A stretch of 64,000 bases of DNA from Candidatus Rhodoferax odensensis (GCA_016718405.1 JADKDJ010000003.1:502734-566733); one strand, 5' to 3'. Shown: positions 17,196-26,721, counted from the stretch's first letter. Notes: generated by a model from the sequence alone, not told the origin. Made by a program: numbers and translations.

Positions 17196-18086
17196 ATGAC
17201 CCTACCCCTGACGATTGCCCCGCGCGACAAGGCCGAGATACTGGCGCAGGCGCTGCCCTACATCCGCAAGTTCCATGGCAAGACCATGGTCATCAAGTAC
17301 GGCGGCAACGCCATGACCGACCCCGAGCTGCAGGCCGATTTTGCCGAGGACGTGGTGCTGCTCAAGCTGGTGGGCATCAATCCGGTGGTGGTGCACGGCG
17401 GCGGGCCGCAGATCGAAAATGCGCTGAACCGTCTTGGCAAGAAGGGCGAGTTCATCCAGGGTATGCGCGTGACCGATGAAGAAACCATGGAAGTGGTCGA
17501 GTGGGTCCTGGGCGGGCAGGTGCAGCAAGACATCGTGGGCCTGATCAACCAGGCAGGTGGCAAGGCAGTTGGACTGACCGGCCGTGACGGCGGGATGATT
17601 CGTGCCCAGAAGCTCAAGATGCTCGACAACACGGATCCCAATATCGAGCACGATGTCGGGCAGGTTGGTGACATCGTCAGCATCGACCCGAGCGTGGTCA
17701 AGGCGCTGCAGGACGATGCCTTCATCCCGGTCATCAGCCCGATCGGCTTTGGCGAGAACAACGAGAGCTACAACATCAACGCCGACGTGGTGGCCGCCAA
17801 GCTGGCCACCGTGCTCAAGGCTGAAAAGCTGATCATGCTCACCAACATCAAGGGTGTGCTCGACAAGTCCGGCACGCTGCTGACCGATCTGACAGCTCGA
17901 CGCATCGACGAGCTGTTTGCCGACGGCACCATTTCCGGTGGCATGTTGCCCAAGATTGCCGGCGCACTGGATGCCGCCAAGAGTGGTGTCAATTCGGTGC
18001 ACATCATCGACGGCCGCGTGCCACATGTGCTGCTGCTCGAGATCCTGACCGAGCAGGCCTACGGCACCATGATCCGGAGTCATTGA
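17196..18086 (+). CDS. argB: acetylglutamate kinase
   Basis: 296 residues, standard length. Second step of arginine biosynthesis: phosphorylates N-acetyl-L-glutamate with ATP in the cytoplasm. Seen: KYGGNAMTD (ATP phosphate loop), VVVHGGGPQI (glycine-rich substrate loop), YNINADVVAAKLA (substrate binding), MLTNIKGVLD (base loop) and GGMLPKIAGALDA. The N-terminal helix (RDKAEILAQALPYIRKF) is the extension found in arginine-inhibited hexameric enzymes, so feedback inhibition is likely. Confidence 0.97.
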   Translation: MTLPLTIAPRDKAEILAQALPYIRKFHGKTMVIKYGGNAMTDPELQADFAEDVVLLKLVGINPVVVHGGGPQIENALNRLGKKGEFIQGMRVTDEETMEVVEWVLGGQVQQDIVGLINQAGGKAVGLTGRDGGMIRAQKLKMLDNTDPNIEHDVGQVGDIVSIDPSVVKALQDDAFIPVISPIGFGENNESYNINADVVAAKLATVLKAEKLIMLTNIKGVLDKSGTLLTDLTARRIDELFADGTISGGMLPKIAGALDAAKSGVNSVHIIDGRVPHVLLLEILTEQAYGTMIRSH

Positions 18087-18087
18087 T

Positions 18088-18177
18088 GTGGCCCCCACGC
18101 TTGTCGCTTCGCGTACTACGCTGCCCCCCGAGGGGGCCTTCGCGCCTTGGGGCGGCCCGGCGGCGCTCCAGCCTTTT
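18088..18177. repeat. Comamonadaceae-type intergenic GC-rich repeat
   Basis: Between argB and the response regulator lies GTGGCCCCCACGCTTGTCG, then the hairpin GCCCCC-CGA-GGGGGC (18123-18137) and CTTGGGGCGGCCCGGCGG. I recognise this string as an interspersed intergenic repeat in Comamonadaceae genomes. The 6-bp G/C hairpin could slow or stop transcription from argB. Confidence 0.6.
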
Positions 18178-18194
18178 ACCCTGAAAGTTTGATC

Positions 18195-18914
18195 ATGCGC
18201 CTGCTCCTGGTCGAAGATGACGTGATGGTGGCCAGCGGCATCAAGCTGGGCTTGACCGATGCCGGCTACGCGGTGGATTGGGTCGGCAGCGCCGAGCGCG
18301 CCATTGAGGTCAGCCGCAGCGAAGTGTTTGACGTGGCGATCATCGACCTGGGTCTACCCAGCATGGATGGCCTGGCGCTGACACAGCGCCTGCGCAAGGA
18401 CGGTCACGCCATGCCGGTGATGATTCTCACTGCGCGCGACGCTCTGCATGACCGTGTCCAGGGACTGGATATGGGGGCGGACGACTATATGGTCAAGCCC
18501 TTCGAACTGCCGGAGCTGCTGGCGCGACTGCGCGCCCTGCTGCGACGCTCTCAGGCTGCCACTTCTTCGGTGTTGAGTTTTGGCCGCTTGGAGCTCGACA
18601 CCGCCACGCGGCTGGCCTGCATCCGGTCCGGCGCCGATGCGCCGAGCTTGCCGCTTGAGCTGGGGCCGCGCGAATGGACCGTGATGGAGTACCTGCTGAT
18701 CAACGCCCCCAAGCCGGCCAACAAGGACAAGCTATTGCAGGCACTCACGGGGTGGGACAAGGAAATCACCCCCAACGCGGTCGAAGTCTACATTTCGCGC
18801 TTGCGTGGCAAGCTCGAACCTCATGGCATTGCCCTGCGCTCGATCCGGGGCTTTGGCTACCGGTTGGAGTTGACTGCCGCGCCTGAAGCGGATGGTCACG
18901 GCGCGGTGAGTTAG
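18195..18914 (+). CDS. OmpR-family response regulator (QseB-like)
   Basis: 239 residues from ATG 18195; the frame is open further upstream but only across the intergenic repeat. Receiver domain: MRLLLVEDD, phospho-acceptor aspartate 51 in VAIIDLGLPSMDG, switch threonine in ILTARD, lysine in MVKPFELPEL. The C-terminal winged helix ends with VYISRLRGKLE and IRGFGYRLE. It is paired with the histidine kinase that starts 2 bp after its stop. It binds DNA when phosphorylated; the signal and targets are unknown. Confidence 0.95.
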   Translation: MRLLLVEDDVMVASGIKLGLTDAGYAVDWVGSAERAIEVSRSEVFDVAIIDLGLPSMDGLALTQRLRKDGHAMPVMILTARDALHDRVQGLDMGADDYMVKPFELPELLARLRALLRRSQAATSSVLSFGRLELDTATRLACIRSGADAPSLPLELGPREWTVMEYLLINAPKPANKDKLLQALTGWDKEITPNAVEVYISRLRGKLEPHGIALRSIRGFGYRLELTAAPEADGHGAVS

Positions 18915-18916
18915 TC

Positions 18917-20386
18917 ATGTGGCGCTCGCTGCCGAGCTCGGGCCTGCAGCGGCGCCTGCTGTTGATGCTGCTTACACCCTTGCTGGTGCTGGCGCTGATC
19001 AACACCTGGTTCGACTACCGTTTGGCCGACAGCGCTGCGCTGCAGCAGGACCGCACGCTGCTGAGCCTGTTGCCCTTGCTGGCCGACTCGATTGTGGCCA
19101 AGGGCAATCTCGAGGGTGATCCACCGCTGATGTTGACCGTTCCAGCCGTGCAGCAGTTCCTCAAGGACCGGCCCGGCGCGTCGGCGTTCGGGGTCGTTGC
19201 GCTTGATGGCACGCTGCTGCTCGGAGACAGTTGGTTGGGCGGGTCGACGCCGGCCACCCCAGAGGCCGAGTTCGTCAGTGAGACCAGCCTCGGTGTCACC
19301 TACCGCATTGCGTCGCAGCGCATGCAGACCGGGGCCGGCGAGCTGGTGGTGCGCTTGGCCGACGGTTCGGACCCGCGCCAGCAGTGGGTGCGGTTGGTGC
19401 TGATCAAGGTGCTGGCACCCAATTTGGTGCTGATGGTGGCAGCCTTGTTCGCCGTCAATTGGGCGGTGCGGCTGGCCCTGCGACCTTTGCTGGACCTCAA
19501 AGAGGCGGTCGAGCGGCGTTCGCCGCGCGACCTTAGTGCCATTGACGTGCAGGCCTCGCCCGAGGAGGTACGTCCCTTGGTGGAGTCGCTCAATCGGTTG
19601 TTTCAACTGGTCAATGCGCAGGCCGAAAGCCAACGCCGCTTCATTGCCGATGCGGCGCACCAGCTGCGCACGCCGCTGGCGGGATTGCAGGCGCAGGTCG
19701 AGGCCTGGGCGCAAATGGCCATGGCCAGCAGCGCCGCGCCAGCGCCCAGCCGTTCCGGTGGCGCCCAGGCACAAGCCTCTGACGCCGTGCGTGTACCCAG
19801 TGCCCAGATTTACAAGCTGCGCGACGCGACCCGGCGCACCTCGCAACTGGCCAACCAGTTGTTGGCGCTGTCGCGCGCCGATGCACGCAACATCGACGCG
19901 CAGCCGCTGCAGCGGGTCGACCTCAAGGATCTGTGCGAAACCATGCTGGAGGCGCATCTGGATGCCGCCAGTGCCAAGCAGATTGACCTTGGGCTGGACA
20001 CGCAGCCGGTGCACGTGTCGGGCCATGAGTGGCTGTTGCGCGAGCTGCTGAGTAACCTGGTCAACAACGCCATCAAGTACACACCGCAACACAGCACGGT
20101 CACCTTGCGCTGTGGTATGGCCGCCGTTAGCGCCCAGGTGTCCGCGCCACGGCTGGCGTTTCTGGAAGTGGAGGACGACGGTCCGGGGGTTCCCGCACCT
20201 GAGCGCGAGCGCATTCTGGAGCGCTTCTACCGGGCGTCGGGCACCGTTGGCGAAGGCAATGGGCTGGGCCTGGCCATTGCCGACGAAATTGCCCGCGTAC
20301 ACCATGCCAAACTGCTGGTGAGCGACGGCGCCAAGGGGCGCGGCTTGCGCGTGACCCTGCAGTTCCCGGCGGCGGACTCCGCATAA
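18917..20386 (+). CDS. two-component sensor histidine kinase (QseC-like)
   Basis: 489 residues. One N-terminal membrane helix (LLLMLLTPLLVLALINTWF), a periplasmic domain of about 130 residues, a second helix (LIKVLAPNLVLMVAALFAVNWAV), a HAMP-like linker (ALRPLLDLKEAVERR), then HisKA with phospho-acceptor histidine 248 in DAAHQLRTPLAG and an HATPase with NLVNNAIKYTP (N box), VEDDGPGVP (G1) and GNGLGLAIADEIAR (G2). Phospho-partner of the preceding regulator. An Ala/Ser/Gln-rich insertion of about 25 residues sits between the two HisKA helices (ASSAAPAPSRSGGAQAQASD), which is unusual. Confidence 0.94.
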   Translation: MWRSLPSSGLQRRLLLMLLTPLLVLALINTWFDYRLADSAALQQDRTLLSLLPLLADSIVAKGNLEGDPPLMLTVPAVQQFLKDRPGASAFGVVALDGTLLLGDSWLGGSTPATPEAEFVSETSLGVTYRIASQRMQTGAGELVVRLADGSDPRQQWVRLVLIKVLAPNLVLMVAALFAVNWAVRLALRPLLDLKEAVERRSPRDLSAIDVQASPEEVRPLVESLNRLFQLVNAQAESQRRFIADAAHQLRTPLAGLQAQVEAWAQMAMASSAAPAPSRSGGAQAQASDAVRVPSAQIYKLRDATRRTSQLANQLLALSRADARNIDAQPLQRVDLKDLCETMLEAHLDAASAKQIDLGLDTQPVHVSGHEWLLRELLSNLVNNAIKYTPQHSTVTLRCGMAAVSAQVSAPRLAFLEVEDDGPGVPAPERERILERFYRASGTVGEGNGLGLAIADEIARVHHAKLLVSDGAKGRGLRVTLQFPAADSA

Positions 20387-20435
20387 ACCCTTGGTGGGGC
20401 TGTGCGAGAATTTGGCGACCACAACGCCCTGCATC

Positions 20436-21104
20436 ATGTCCGACCTTGTCCAAATCCCCGTCCAGGCCGCCACCGACAGCAAGACAGACGCACCGGTGCG
20501 AAAACGTCCCAAACCCGGCGAGCGGCGGGTGCAGATTTTGCAGACGCTGGCCGCCATGTTGGAGCAGCCGGGCGCTGAGCGGGTCACCACCGCCGCCCTG
20601 GCCGCGCGGCTTGATGTCAGCGAAGCGGCTCTGTACCGCCACTTTGCCAGCAAGGCGCAGATGTTCGAGGGGCTGATCGAGTTCATCGAGCAAACCGTGT
20701 TCTCGCTGATCAATCAGATTGCCGAGCGCGAAAACGCCGCTGCGAGCACGGAGCCCGGTGCCGGCGCGCGCCAGGTGGCCCGCATGGTCACCATGCTGAT
20801 GCAGTTCGCGGAGAAGAACCCCGGTATGACGCGCGTCATGGTCGGTGATGCGTTGGTGTTCGAGAACGAGCGTTTGCAGCAGCGCATGAACCAGTTCTTT
20901 GACAAGATCGAATCCACCTTCCGCCAGTGCCTGCGCCCCGACTCAGGCGCCAGCGGCTCAGCCACCCCCAGTGTCGATGCCCAGGTGCGCGCCTCGGCTT
21001 TGACTGCCCTGGTGGTGGGTCGCCTGCAGCGCTATGCGCGCTCGGGCTTCAAGCGCCTGCCCTCGGAGCATCTCGACGCCAGCCTGGCCCTGCTGCTGGG
21101 CTGA
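20436..21104 (+). CDS. slmA: nucleoid occlusion factor SlmA (TetR family)
   Basis: 222 residues from ATG 20436. N-terminal HTH: RVQILQTLAAMLEQPGAERVTTAALAARLDVSEAALYRHFASKAQMFEGLIEF (shown only to mark helix-turn-helix and the YRHFASK recognition helix end). The C-terminal helices include NQIAERENA and NPGMTRVMVGDALVFENERL, both typical of SlmA. It binds SlmA sites on the chromosome and blocks FtsZ assembly over the nucleoid. Position next to argB within about 3 kb is common in beta-proteobacteria. Confidence 0.9.
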   Translation: MSDLVQIPVQAATDSKTDAPVRKRPKPGERRVQILQTLAAMLEQPGAERVTTAALAARLDVSEAALYRHFASKAQMFEGLIEFIEQTVFSLINQIAERENAAASTEPGAGARQVARMVTMLMQFAEKNPGMTRVMVGDALVFENERLQQRMNQFFDKIESTFRQCLRPDSGASGSATPSVDAQVRASALTALVVGRLQRYARSGFKRLPSEHLDASLALLLG

Positions 21105-21169
21105 TTCGCACTGGCCAGATTGGTTGAGGACAGAGCTTCGCAGCGGTCTGTCCGCAAGGTCTTAGAAGT

Positions 21170-22570
21170 TCAGCACTCGACGATATTCACCGCCAGGCCG
21201 CCGCGAGAAGTTTCCTTGTATTTGGTTTTCATGTCGGCGCCAGTTTCGCGCATGGTCTTGATCACGTTGTCCAGCGACACCACGTGTTGACCGTCGCCCT
21301 GCATGGCCATGCGTGCGGCGTTGAGGGCCTTCACCGCGCCCATGGCGTTGCGTTCGATGCAGGGCACCTGCACCAGGCCGCCGATGGGGTCGCAGGTCAG
21401 GCCCAGGTTGTGCTCCATGCCAATCTCGGCGGCGTTCTCCACCTGCGCCGGGCTGCCGCCCATCACCGCCGCCAGCCCACCTGCCGCCATCGAGCATGCC
21501 ACGCCCACCTCGCCCTGGCAGCCGACCTCGGCGCCGCTGATGGAGGCGTTGAGTTTGTACAGGATGCCGATGGCCGCCGCGCTCATCAGGAAGTCGATCA
21601 CGCCCGCTTCGTTGTTGGCCGCGTCGCCGCCATGCTTGGCGTTGCCCACAAAGCGGTCGTAGTAGTGCAGCACCGCCGGAATCACCCCCGCCGCGCCGTT
21701 GGTGGGCGCGGTCACCACCCGCCCGCCGCTGGCGTTTTCTTCGTTGACGGCAAAGGCGTAGACGTTGACCCAGTCCAACACCGACAACGGGTCAGCCAAG
21801 GCGCGCTCGGCACGCTCGCGCAGTTGCGTTGCCAGTATCGGCGCGCGCCGTTGTACCTTGAAAGGCCCCGGCAATGCGCCCTCGCGGCTGAGGCCGCGCT
21901 GCACGCATTCGCGCATCACGCGCCAGATGCCCAGCAGGCCAGCGCGGATGTCCTCGTCGCTGCGCCAGGTACGCTCGTTGGCCCACATCACCTGGCTGAT
22001 CGACAGGCCTTGCGCCTGGCAGATGGCCAATAGTTGATCGCCGGTGGTAAAGGGGTAGGGCACCTTGCGGTACTCGGTCAGCACCGCTTCGTTGCTGGCA
22101 CCGGCGGTAACCACAAAGCCGCCTCCTACGCTCAGGTACTTGGCTTCCTTCAGCAATTGACCGCTGGCGTCGAGCGCGCTGAACTTCATGCCGTTGGGGT
22201 GCTCGGCCATGGCCTCGCGGCGGTACATCAGCACGTGTTCGCGTTCCACAAAACGCAGCGCGGGTCCGTTTTGCAGGGTGAGCCGCTGCGTGGCGCGGAT
22301 GTGCGCAATCAGGCCCGGCACCGCGTCCACGTCAACCGTATCGGGCGCCAGCCCCATCAGGCCCAGCATCACAGCCGTGTCCGAGCCGTGGCCCTTGCCG
22401 GTGGCGCCCAGCGAGCCATACAGCTCGGCCTTGACGCTGGCGGTGTGCACCAGCACGCCGTCGCGCTCCAGCGCGTGCACAAACATACGCGCCTCTCGCA
22501 TCGGGCCCACGGTGTGGGAACTGCTCGGCCCGATGCCGATCTTGAAGAGGTCGAACACGCTGATGGCCAT
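21170..22570 (-). CDS. sdaA: L-serine ammonia-lyase (iron-sulfur type)
   Basis: 466 residues. Converts L-serine to pyruvate and ammonia with a [4Fe-4S] cluster. N-terminal beta domain begins SVFDLFKIGIGPSSSHTVGPM, the family signature. The alpha domain has ATAPTNGAAGVIP-like VTAPTNGAAGVIPAVLHYY, GLTCDPIGGLVQVPCIERN (two cluster cysteines) and the C-terminal cysteine in VNIVEC, which enters the active site in this enzyme type. Single-chain fusion of beta and alpha domains, as in E. coli SdaA. Confidence 0.96.
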   Translation of the reverse strand: MAISVFDLFKIGIGPSSSHTVGPMREARMFVHALERDGVLVHTASVKAELYGSLGATGKGHGSDTAVMLGLMGLAPDTVDVDAVPGLIAHIRATQRLTLQNGPALRFVEREHVLMYRREAMAEHPNGMKFSALDASGQLLKEAKYLSVGGGFVVTAGASNEAVLTEYRKVPYPFTTGDQLLAICQAQGLSISQVMWANERTWRSDEDIRAGLLGIWRVMRECVQRGLSREGALPGPFKVQRRAPILATQLRERAERALADPLSVLDWVNVYAFAVNEENASGGRVVTAPTNGAAGVIPAVLHYYDRFVGNAKHGGDAANNEAGVIDFLMSAAAIGILYKLNASISGAEVGCQGEVGVACSMAAGGLAAVMGGSPAQVENAAEIGMEHNLGLTCDPIGGLVQVPCIERNAMGAVKALNAARMAMQGDGQHVVSLDNVIKTMRETGADMKTKYKETSRGGLAVNIVEC

Positions 22571-22633
22571 CGGGCGATCTTATTGCGTCAGTGGCGCTGG
22601 GGTATTGTTTTTTGATTAGCATCAGAAACTCTT

Positions 22634-23638
22634 ATGTCCCTGGAGTCCGCCATGTCTCAACCATCCGCGCAAAAGGCCTTTGCTTCGCAAGCCGATCTGG
22701 CCGAGCGCAAGATCACCTTCGAGCAGCTCAGCGCCCACTGCTGGGCCTACACCGCCGAGGGCGACCCCAACTCGGGCGTGATCATTGGCGACAAGGCCGT
22801 GCTGGTAAGTGATGCCACCGCCACCCCGGCCATGGCGCAAGACCTGATTGCGCGCATCCGCGCGCTGACCGACAAGCCCATCCGATACGTGCTGCTGACC
22901 CACTACCACGCAGTGCGTGTACTCGGAGCCAGCGCCTTTGTTGCTGAAGGTGCTACTGAAATCATAGCTAGCGAGGGCACGTTGGAGCTTATCCACGAGC
23001 GCGGCGCGCAGGACATGCAAAGCGAGATGGAGCGCTTTCCGCGCCTGTTCCGGGGCGCCGAGTCGGTGCCCGGTCTGACCTGGCCCACACTGGTGGTGGG
23101 TGGTGGCACGCAGGGCCGCATCACGCTCGACCTGGGGGGCGTGAAGGTGCAGATCTGGCACCCCGGCCCCGGCCATACCCGGGGTGACACCATTGCCTGG
23201 GTGGCGCAAGAAGGTGTGTTGTTCTCGGGCGATCTGGTCGAGTTCGAGGCGGGCGTCTACACCGGCGATGCGCAGTTGGAGGAGTGGCCCGCCACGCTGC
23301 AGGCGCTGCGCGCGTTGGACGCCGAATTTTTGGTGCCTGGCCGCGGCGCGGCCATGAAGGGCAAAGCCGATGTGAACCGCGCGTTGGACTACACCCGTCT
23401 GTGGGTGCAAACACTCTACCGCTGCGGCCAGGAGGCGGTGGCCAAGGGGCTGGACCTGAAGGCCGCCATGGCACACACCCGTGCTGCGATGGACCCCATC
23501 TTTGGCCACGTGTTCATCTACGAACACTGCCTGCCGTTTGACGTGAGCCGCGCCTTTGATGAAGCCAGCGGCATCAAGAACCCGCGCATCTGGACCGCAC
23601 AGCGGGACAAGGAGATGTGGGCGGCGATGCAGAGTTGA
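22634..23638 (+). CDS. MBL-fold metallo-hydrolase
   Basis: 334 residues; an internal ATG at 22652 is an alternative start. Metallo-beta-lactamase fold: NSGVIIGDKAVLVSDATATP, LTHYHAVRVLGAS, PGPGHTRGD (metal histidine), LFSGDLVE (bridging aspartate) and VPGRG near the C-terminus. The first metal motif reads HYHAVR rather than HXHXDH, lacking the Asp and last His, so one metal site may be altered. It resembles the SoxH/quinoprotein-relay group of zinc hydrolases. Substrate unknown. Confidence 0.85.
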   Translation: MSLESAMSQPSAQKAFASQADLAERKITFEQLSAHCWAYTAEGDPNSGVIIGDKAVLVSDATATPAMAQDLIARIRALTDKPIRYVLLTHYHAVRVLGASAFVAEGATEIIASEGTLELIHERGAQDMQSEMERFPRLFRGAESVPGLTWPTLVVGGGTQGRITLDLGGVKVQIWHPGPGHTRGDTIAWVAQEGVLFSGDLVEFEAGVYTGDAQLEEWPATLQALRALDAEFLVPGRGAAMKGKADVNRALDYTRLWVQTLYRCGQEAVAKGLDLKAAMAHTRAAMDPIFGHVFIYEHCLPFDVSRAFDEASGIKNPRIWTAQRDKEMWAAMQS

Positions 23639-23662
23639 GACAAGCGCTGGACGCGCCATACG

Positions 23663-24553
23663 TCAGCGCGGCGTCGGCAGCAACGCGCGCAGGTCGTCCT
23701 CGTAGCCCTTCAGGACGGTGATGGCGCGCCGTCGCTGCGTGGCCGTGGTGCTGTTGTGCAGTTCAGCCATGGCGCGGCAGCTGTCCTGCAAGTCGGCTTC
23801 GAACCGGGCCCGCGTGGTTGGGTCGGGTGAGCGCAGCGCGCGCTCAATGACCTCGCGCACGGCAGCCGCCGCGCCGGCTTCGGGGTTGGCAGAGGCCAGC
23901 AGCTGGCGCAAGCTCAGCAGGGCTTCCTGTTGGCGCCGCTGCGTCTCTTGATAACGCAGGTTCGGGTCGAAGCGCGATTTCGCCACATTGTCGCGAATCA
24001 CCGCCAACTGTCGCTCTTCAAGCGTGCCATAAAACGACTCATAACGCTCCACGGTCTGGCTGAAGCGGTGTTCGCGGCGTTGTTGCGGCGTTGCGTCGAG
24101 CCACTTCTCCCGCCAGGCGGCGTTGCGCTTTTCCAGTTGCCGCTGGATGTGTTCAATCTGGGGCGGCTTGACCGTCGGCACCAGCGCCGCGATACCCGGC
24201 TCGGCGTGGGTCAGCAGTGCGCGCAGTCGTTCGCGGGCGGCATCCCATTGCACACACGCCTGCTGCGGTGTGACGTCTGCCCCAGCAACGGCTTGCAGGT
24301 CTTGCAGCAGCTTGATGTAGGCGGGTAGTTCGTGTCGCGCGTGCCAGGCATGCAGTGTGTCTAGCGCGGCGCGGGCCTTGACGGACTGGCTTTCATCAAA
24401 GTCCACATAACCGTCAAGCCACCAGTACAGCAGACTGGGCGCATTGCCGTAGCCGATGCGCACTGCGCTGCAGGCCCCCAGCACCAGGGGCACCAGCAGC
24501 GCGCAGATAATACGAAGCAAGCGACTGAAGGAGGATGTTTTGGAGCAGAACAT
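23663..24553 (-). CDS. DUF6279-like lipoprotein
   Basis: 296 residues from the ATG at 24553, which places a signal sequence and lipobox at LLVPLVLGAC; longer starts lie inside the divergent glmU gene. The mature part begins SAVRIGYGNAPSLLYWWLDGYVDFD, the segment I associate with the DUF6279 family, followed by long amphipathic helices rich in Arg/Glu/Gln (QIEHIQRQLEKRNAAWREKW; FSQTVERYESFYGTLEERQ). Outer-membrane or periplasmic helical lipoprotein of unknown role. Its start region and that of glmU nearly coincide. Confidence 0.8.
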   Translation of the reverse strand: MFCSKTSSFSRLLRIICALLVPLVLGACSAVRIGYGNAPSLLYWWLDGYVDFDESQSVKARAALDTLHAWHARHELPAYIKLLQDLQAVAGADVTPQQACVQWDAARERLRALLTHAEPGIAALVPTVKPPQIEHIQRQLEKRNAAWREKWLDATPQQRREHRFSQTVERYESFYGTLEERQLAVIRDNVAKSRFDPNLRYQETQRRQQEALLSLRQLLASANPEAGAAAAVREVIERALRSPDPTTRARFEADLQDSCRAMAELHNSTTATQRRRAITVLKGYEDDLRALLPTPR

Positions 24554-24584
24554 GACGCAAGATTCAATCAACGGCGGCACCAAC

Positions 24585-25978
24585 ATGACACATGCCGTGG
24601 ACGTGGTGATCATGGCCGCCGGCAAAGGCACGCGCATGAAAAGCCGCCTGCCCAAAGTGTTGCATCTTTTGGCTGGTCGTGCCTTGGTGCAGCATGTACT
24701 CGACACGGCAACGCAGTTGTCCGCGCGCCGGGTGGTCGTCATTACCGGCCATGGTGCTATGGAAGTGGAAGCAGCTTTATCAGCGCCTGCAAGCGTTTCA
24801 GCCGGATTTGACCTGAAGTTCGTGCGTCAGGAACCGCAACTGGGTACGGGCCATGCGGTGCAGCAAGCGGTGCCGGTTTTGCCCGACGACGGTTTGGTGG
24901 TGGTGCTCTCCGGCGACGTGCCGTTGACCGCCGCCGACACCTTGCACCACCTGATTGCGGCGTGCAGTGGCGACAAGTTGGCCCTGTTGACGATTGATTT
25001 TGCCGACCCCACGGGTTATGGCCGCATCGTGCGCCAGGGCGAGGCGGTGCGGGCCATTGTCGAGCACAAGGATGCCAGCGCCGAGCAACGCACCATCCGC
25101 GAGGTCTATAGCGGCATCATGGCGCTGCCCGCCGCGCGCCTGAAATCCTGGCTGGCGCGCCTGGACAACCACAATGTACAAGGCGAGTACTACCTGACAG
25201 ATATCGTCAAATTCGCCGTGGCCGATGGCGTGGGCGTGGTGGCGCACAAGATCAGTGACCCGGTGCAGGTGGCCGGCGTCAACAGTCCGGTGCAACTGGC
25301 CGAGCTGGAGCGCGCCTTTCAAATGCGGCAGGCGCGCAGCCTCATGGAGCAGGGTGTGCGCCTGGCCGATCCGGCGCGCTTCGATGTGCGCGGCACCTTG
25401 CGCTGTGGGCAGGACGTGTCGATTGACGTCAACTGCGTGTTCGAGGGCCAGGTGTCCTGGGCGACGGCGTGCGCATCGGCGCCAACTGCGTCATTGCCAA
25501 CGCCAGCATCGCGGCCAACGCGGTGATTCATTCCTTTACCCACATCGATGGCGAAAAGGCTGGCGTGAGTGTGGGCGAGGGCGCGCTGGTCGGGCCATTT
25601 GCCCGCCTGCGCCCCGGCGCCAACCTGGGCGCAGAGGTGCATATCGGCAATTTTGTGGAGGTCAAAAACTCCACCCTGGCCAAGGGCGCCAAGGCCAACC
25701 ACCTGGCCTACCTGGGCGACGCCACGGTGGGGGAGCGCGTCAACTATGGCGCGGGCAGCATCACCGCCAATTACGACGGCGCCTTCAAGCACCGCACGGT
25801 GATCGAGGCCGACGTGCATGTGGGAAGCAACTGTGTGCTGGTGGCGCCACTGACCCTTGGCGCGGGCGGCACGGTGGGCGGTGGCTCCACCATCACCAAA
25901 GACACGCCCGCTGGCGCTCTGAGCGTGGCGCGTGGCAAACAGGTGAGCATTGCCAACTGGCAGCGCCCCCGCAAATGA
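24585..25978 (+). CDS. glmU: bifunctional UDP-GlcNAc pyrophosphorylase / GlcN-1-P acetyltransferase, with a frameshift
   Basis: Makes UDP-GlcNAc from GlcN-1-P for peptidoglycan and LPS. N-terminal uridyltransferase: DVVIMAAGKGTRMKSRLPKV, VVLSGDVPL, YYLTDIV. C-terminal left-handed beta-helix acetyltransferase: IGANCVIANASI, GPFARLRPGANLG, NYDGAFKHRT, GGGSTITKDTPAG. The two parts are in different frames. The break is at about 25456: GTGTCCTGGGCG is present where GTGTCCCTGGGCG would keep FEGQVSLGDGVRIGAN in frame, so one C is missing from a CCC run. GlmU is normally essential, so a sequencing error is the likeliest explanation; with the base restored the protein is 464 residues. Start chosen at ATG 24585; ATG 24552 is also in frame but collides with the divergent gene. 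Confidence 0.9.
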
Positions 25979-26721
25979 GCGACGAGCTCGACGCGCTGCG
26001 CCAGGAAAACGCCCGCTTGCAGCAGGCACTGGCACATGCGCACCTGGAGCTGGAAGATTTCACCTATTCCGTCTCGCACGATCTGCGCGCTTCATTGCGG
26101 CATGTGACGGCCTACCTGCAGATCATTGACGAGGATGCAGGCGATCTACTGGACGCGGCCAGCCGCGCGCACCTGGGCACAGCGGCCGAGGCGGCGCGGC
26201 ACATGGGCCGCCTGATTGACGGCCTGATGGAGTTGTCTCGCCTGGGCCGGGTCGCGCTGCATCCGGCGGCGGTGGGTCTGGCCAATCTGGTGGCCGAGGC
26301 GCAGCAGGTGCTGGCGCCTGAGGTGGCCAAGCAGCCCGTGCAGTGGCGCATTGCGCCCGACTTGCCCACGGTGTGGGGCGACGCGGCCATGCTGCGCCAG
26401 GCACTGGTGCAAGTGCTTGGCAATGCGCTCAAGTTCAGTGCCCAGCCTGGCCCGGCCATCGTCGAGATTGGCTGGCAACCCGGCAGCGCCGGGCAGTGCG
26501 AGCTGTGGGTGCGCGACCAGGGTGTGGGGTTCCCGCCGGAACAGGCCGGCAAGCTGTTTCGGGCCTTCAGCCGGTTGCACCGTGCGGCCGAGTTTCCCGG
26601 CATTGGCATGGGCCTGGCCTTGGCCCGCAAAATCGTCGAGCGTCATGGCGGCAGCATCAGTGCCAGCGCGCAACCAGGCGCAGGCTGCTGTGTGCGCCTT
26701 AGCCTGCCGCTGGCGCGCTGA
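25975..26721 (+). CDS. cytoplasmic sensor histidine kinase
   Basis: 248 residues; ATG overlaps the glmU stop by 4 bp. Short N-terminal coiled coil (LDALRQENARLQQALAHAHLELED), HisKA with histidine 35 in FTYSVSHDLRASLRH, then HATPase: QVLGNALKFSA (N box), VRDQGVGFPPEQ, IGMGLALARKIVERHGG. No membrane segment or sensory domain, so it resembles the kinase part of bacteriophytochromes detached from its sensor. No response regulator is adjacent. Coupling to glmU suggests only shared transcription. Confidence 0.88.
   Translation: MSDELDALRQENARLQQALAHAHLELEDFTYSVSHDLRASLRHVTAYLQIIDEDAGDLLDAASRAHLGTAAEAARHMGRLIDGLMELSRLGRVALHPAAVGLANLVAEAQQVLAPEVAKQPVQWRIAPDLPTVWGDAAMLRQALVQVLGNALKFSAQPGPAIVEIGWQPGSAGQCELWVRDQGVGFPPEQAGKLFRAFSRLHRAAEFPGIGMGLALARKIVERHGGSISASAQPGAGCCVRLSLPLAR

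Noticed and set aside
18911..20713. 600-codon open frame on the minus strand
   Set aside because: Antisense to the histidine kinase and the start of slmA, no domain character.
22947..22966. GCTACTGAAATCATAGCT inside the MBL gene, like the Comamonadaceae short repeat
   Set aside because: In frame and consistent with the protein's helix; an inserted repeat cannot be distinguished from chance.
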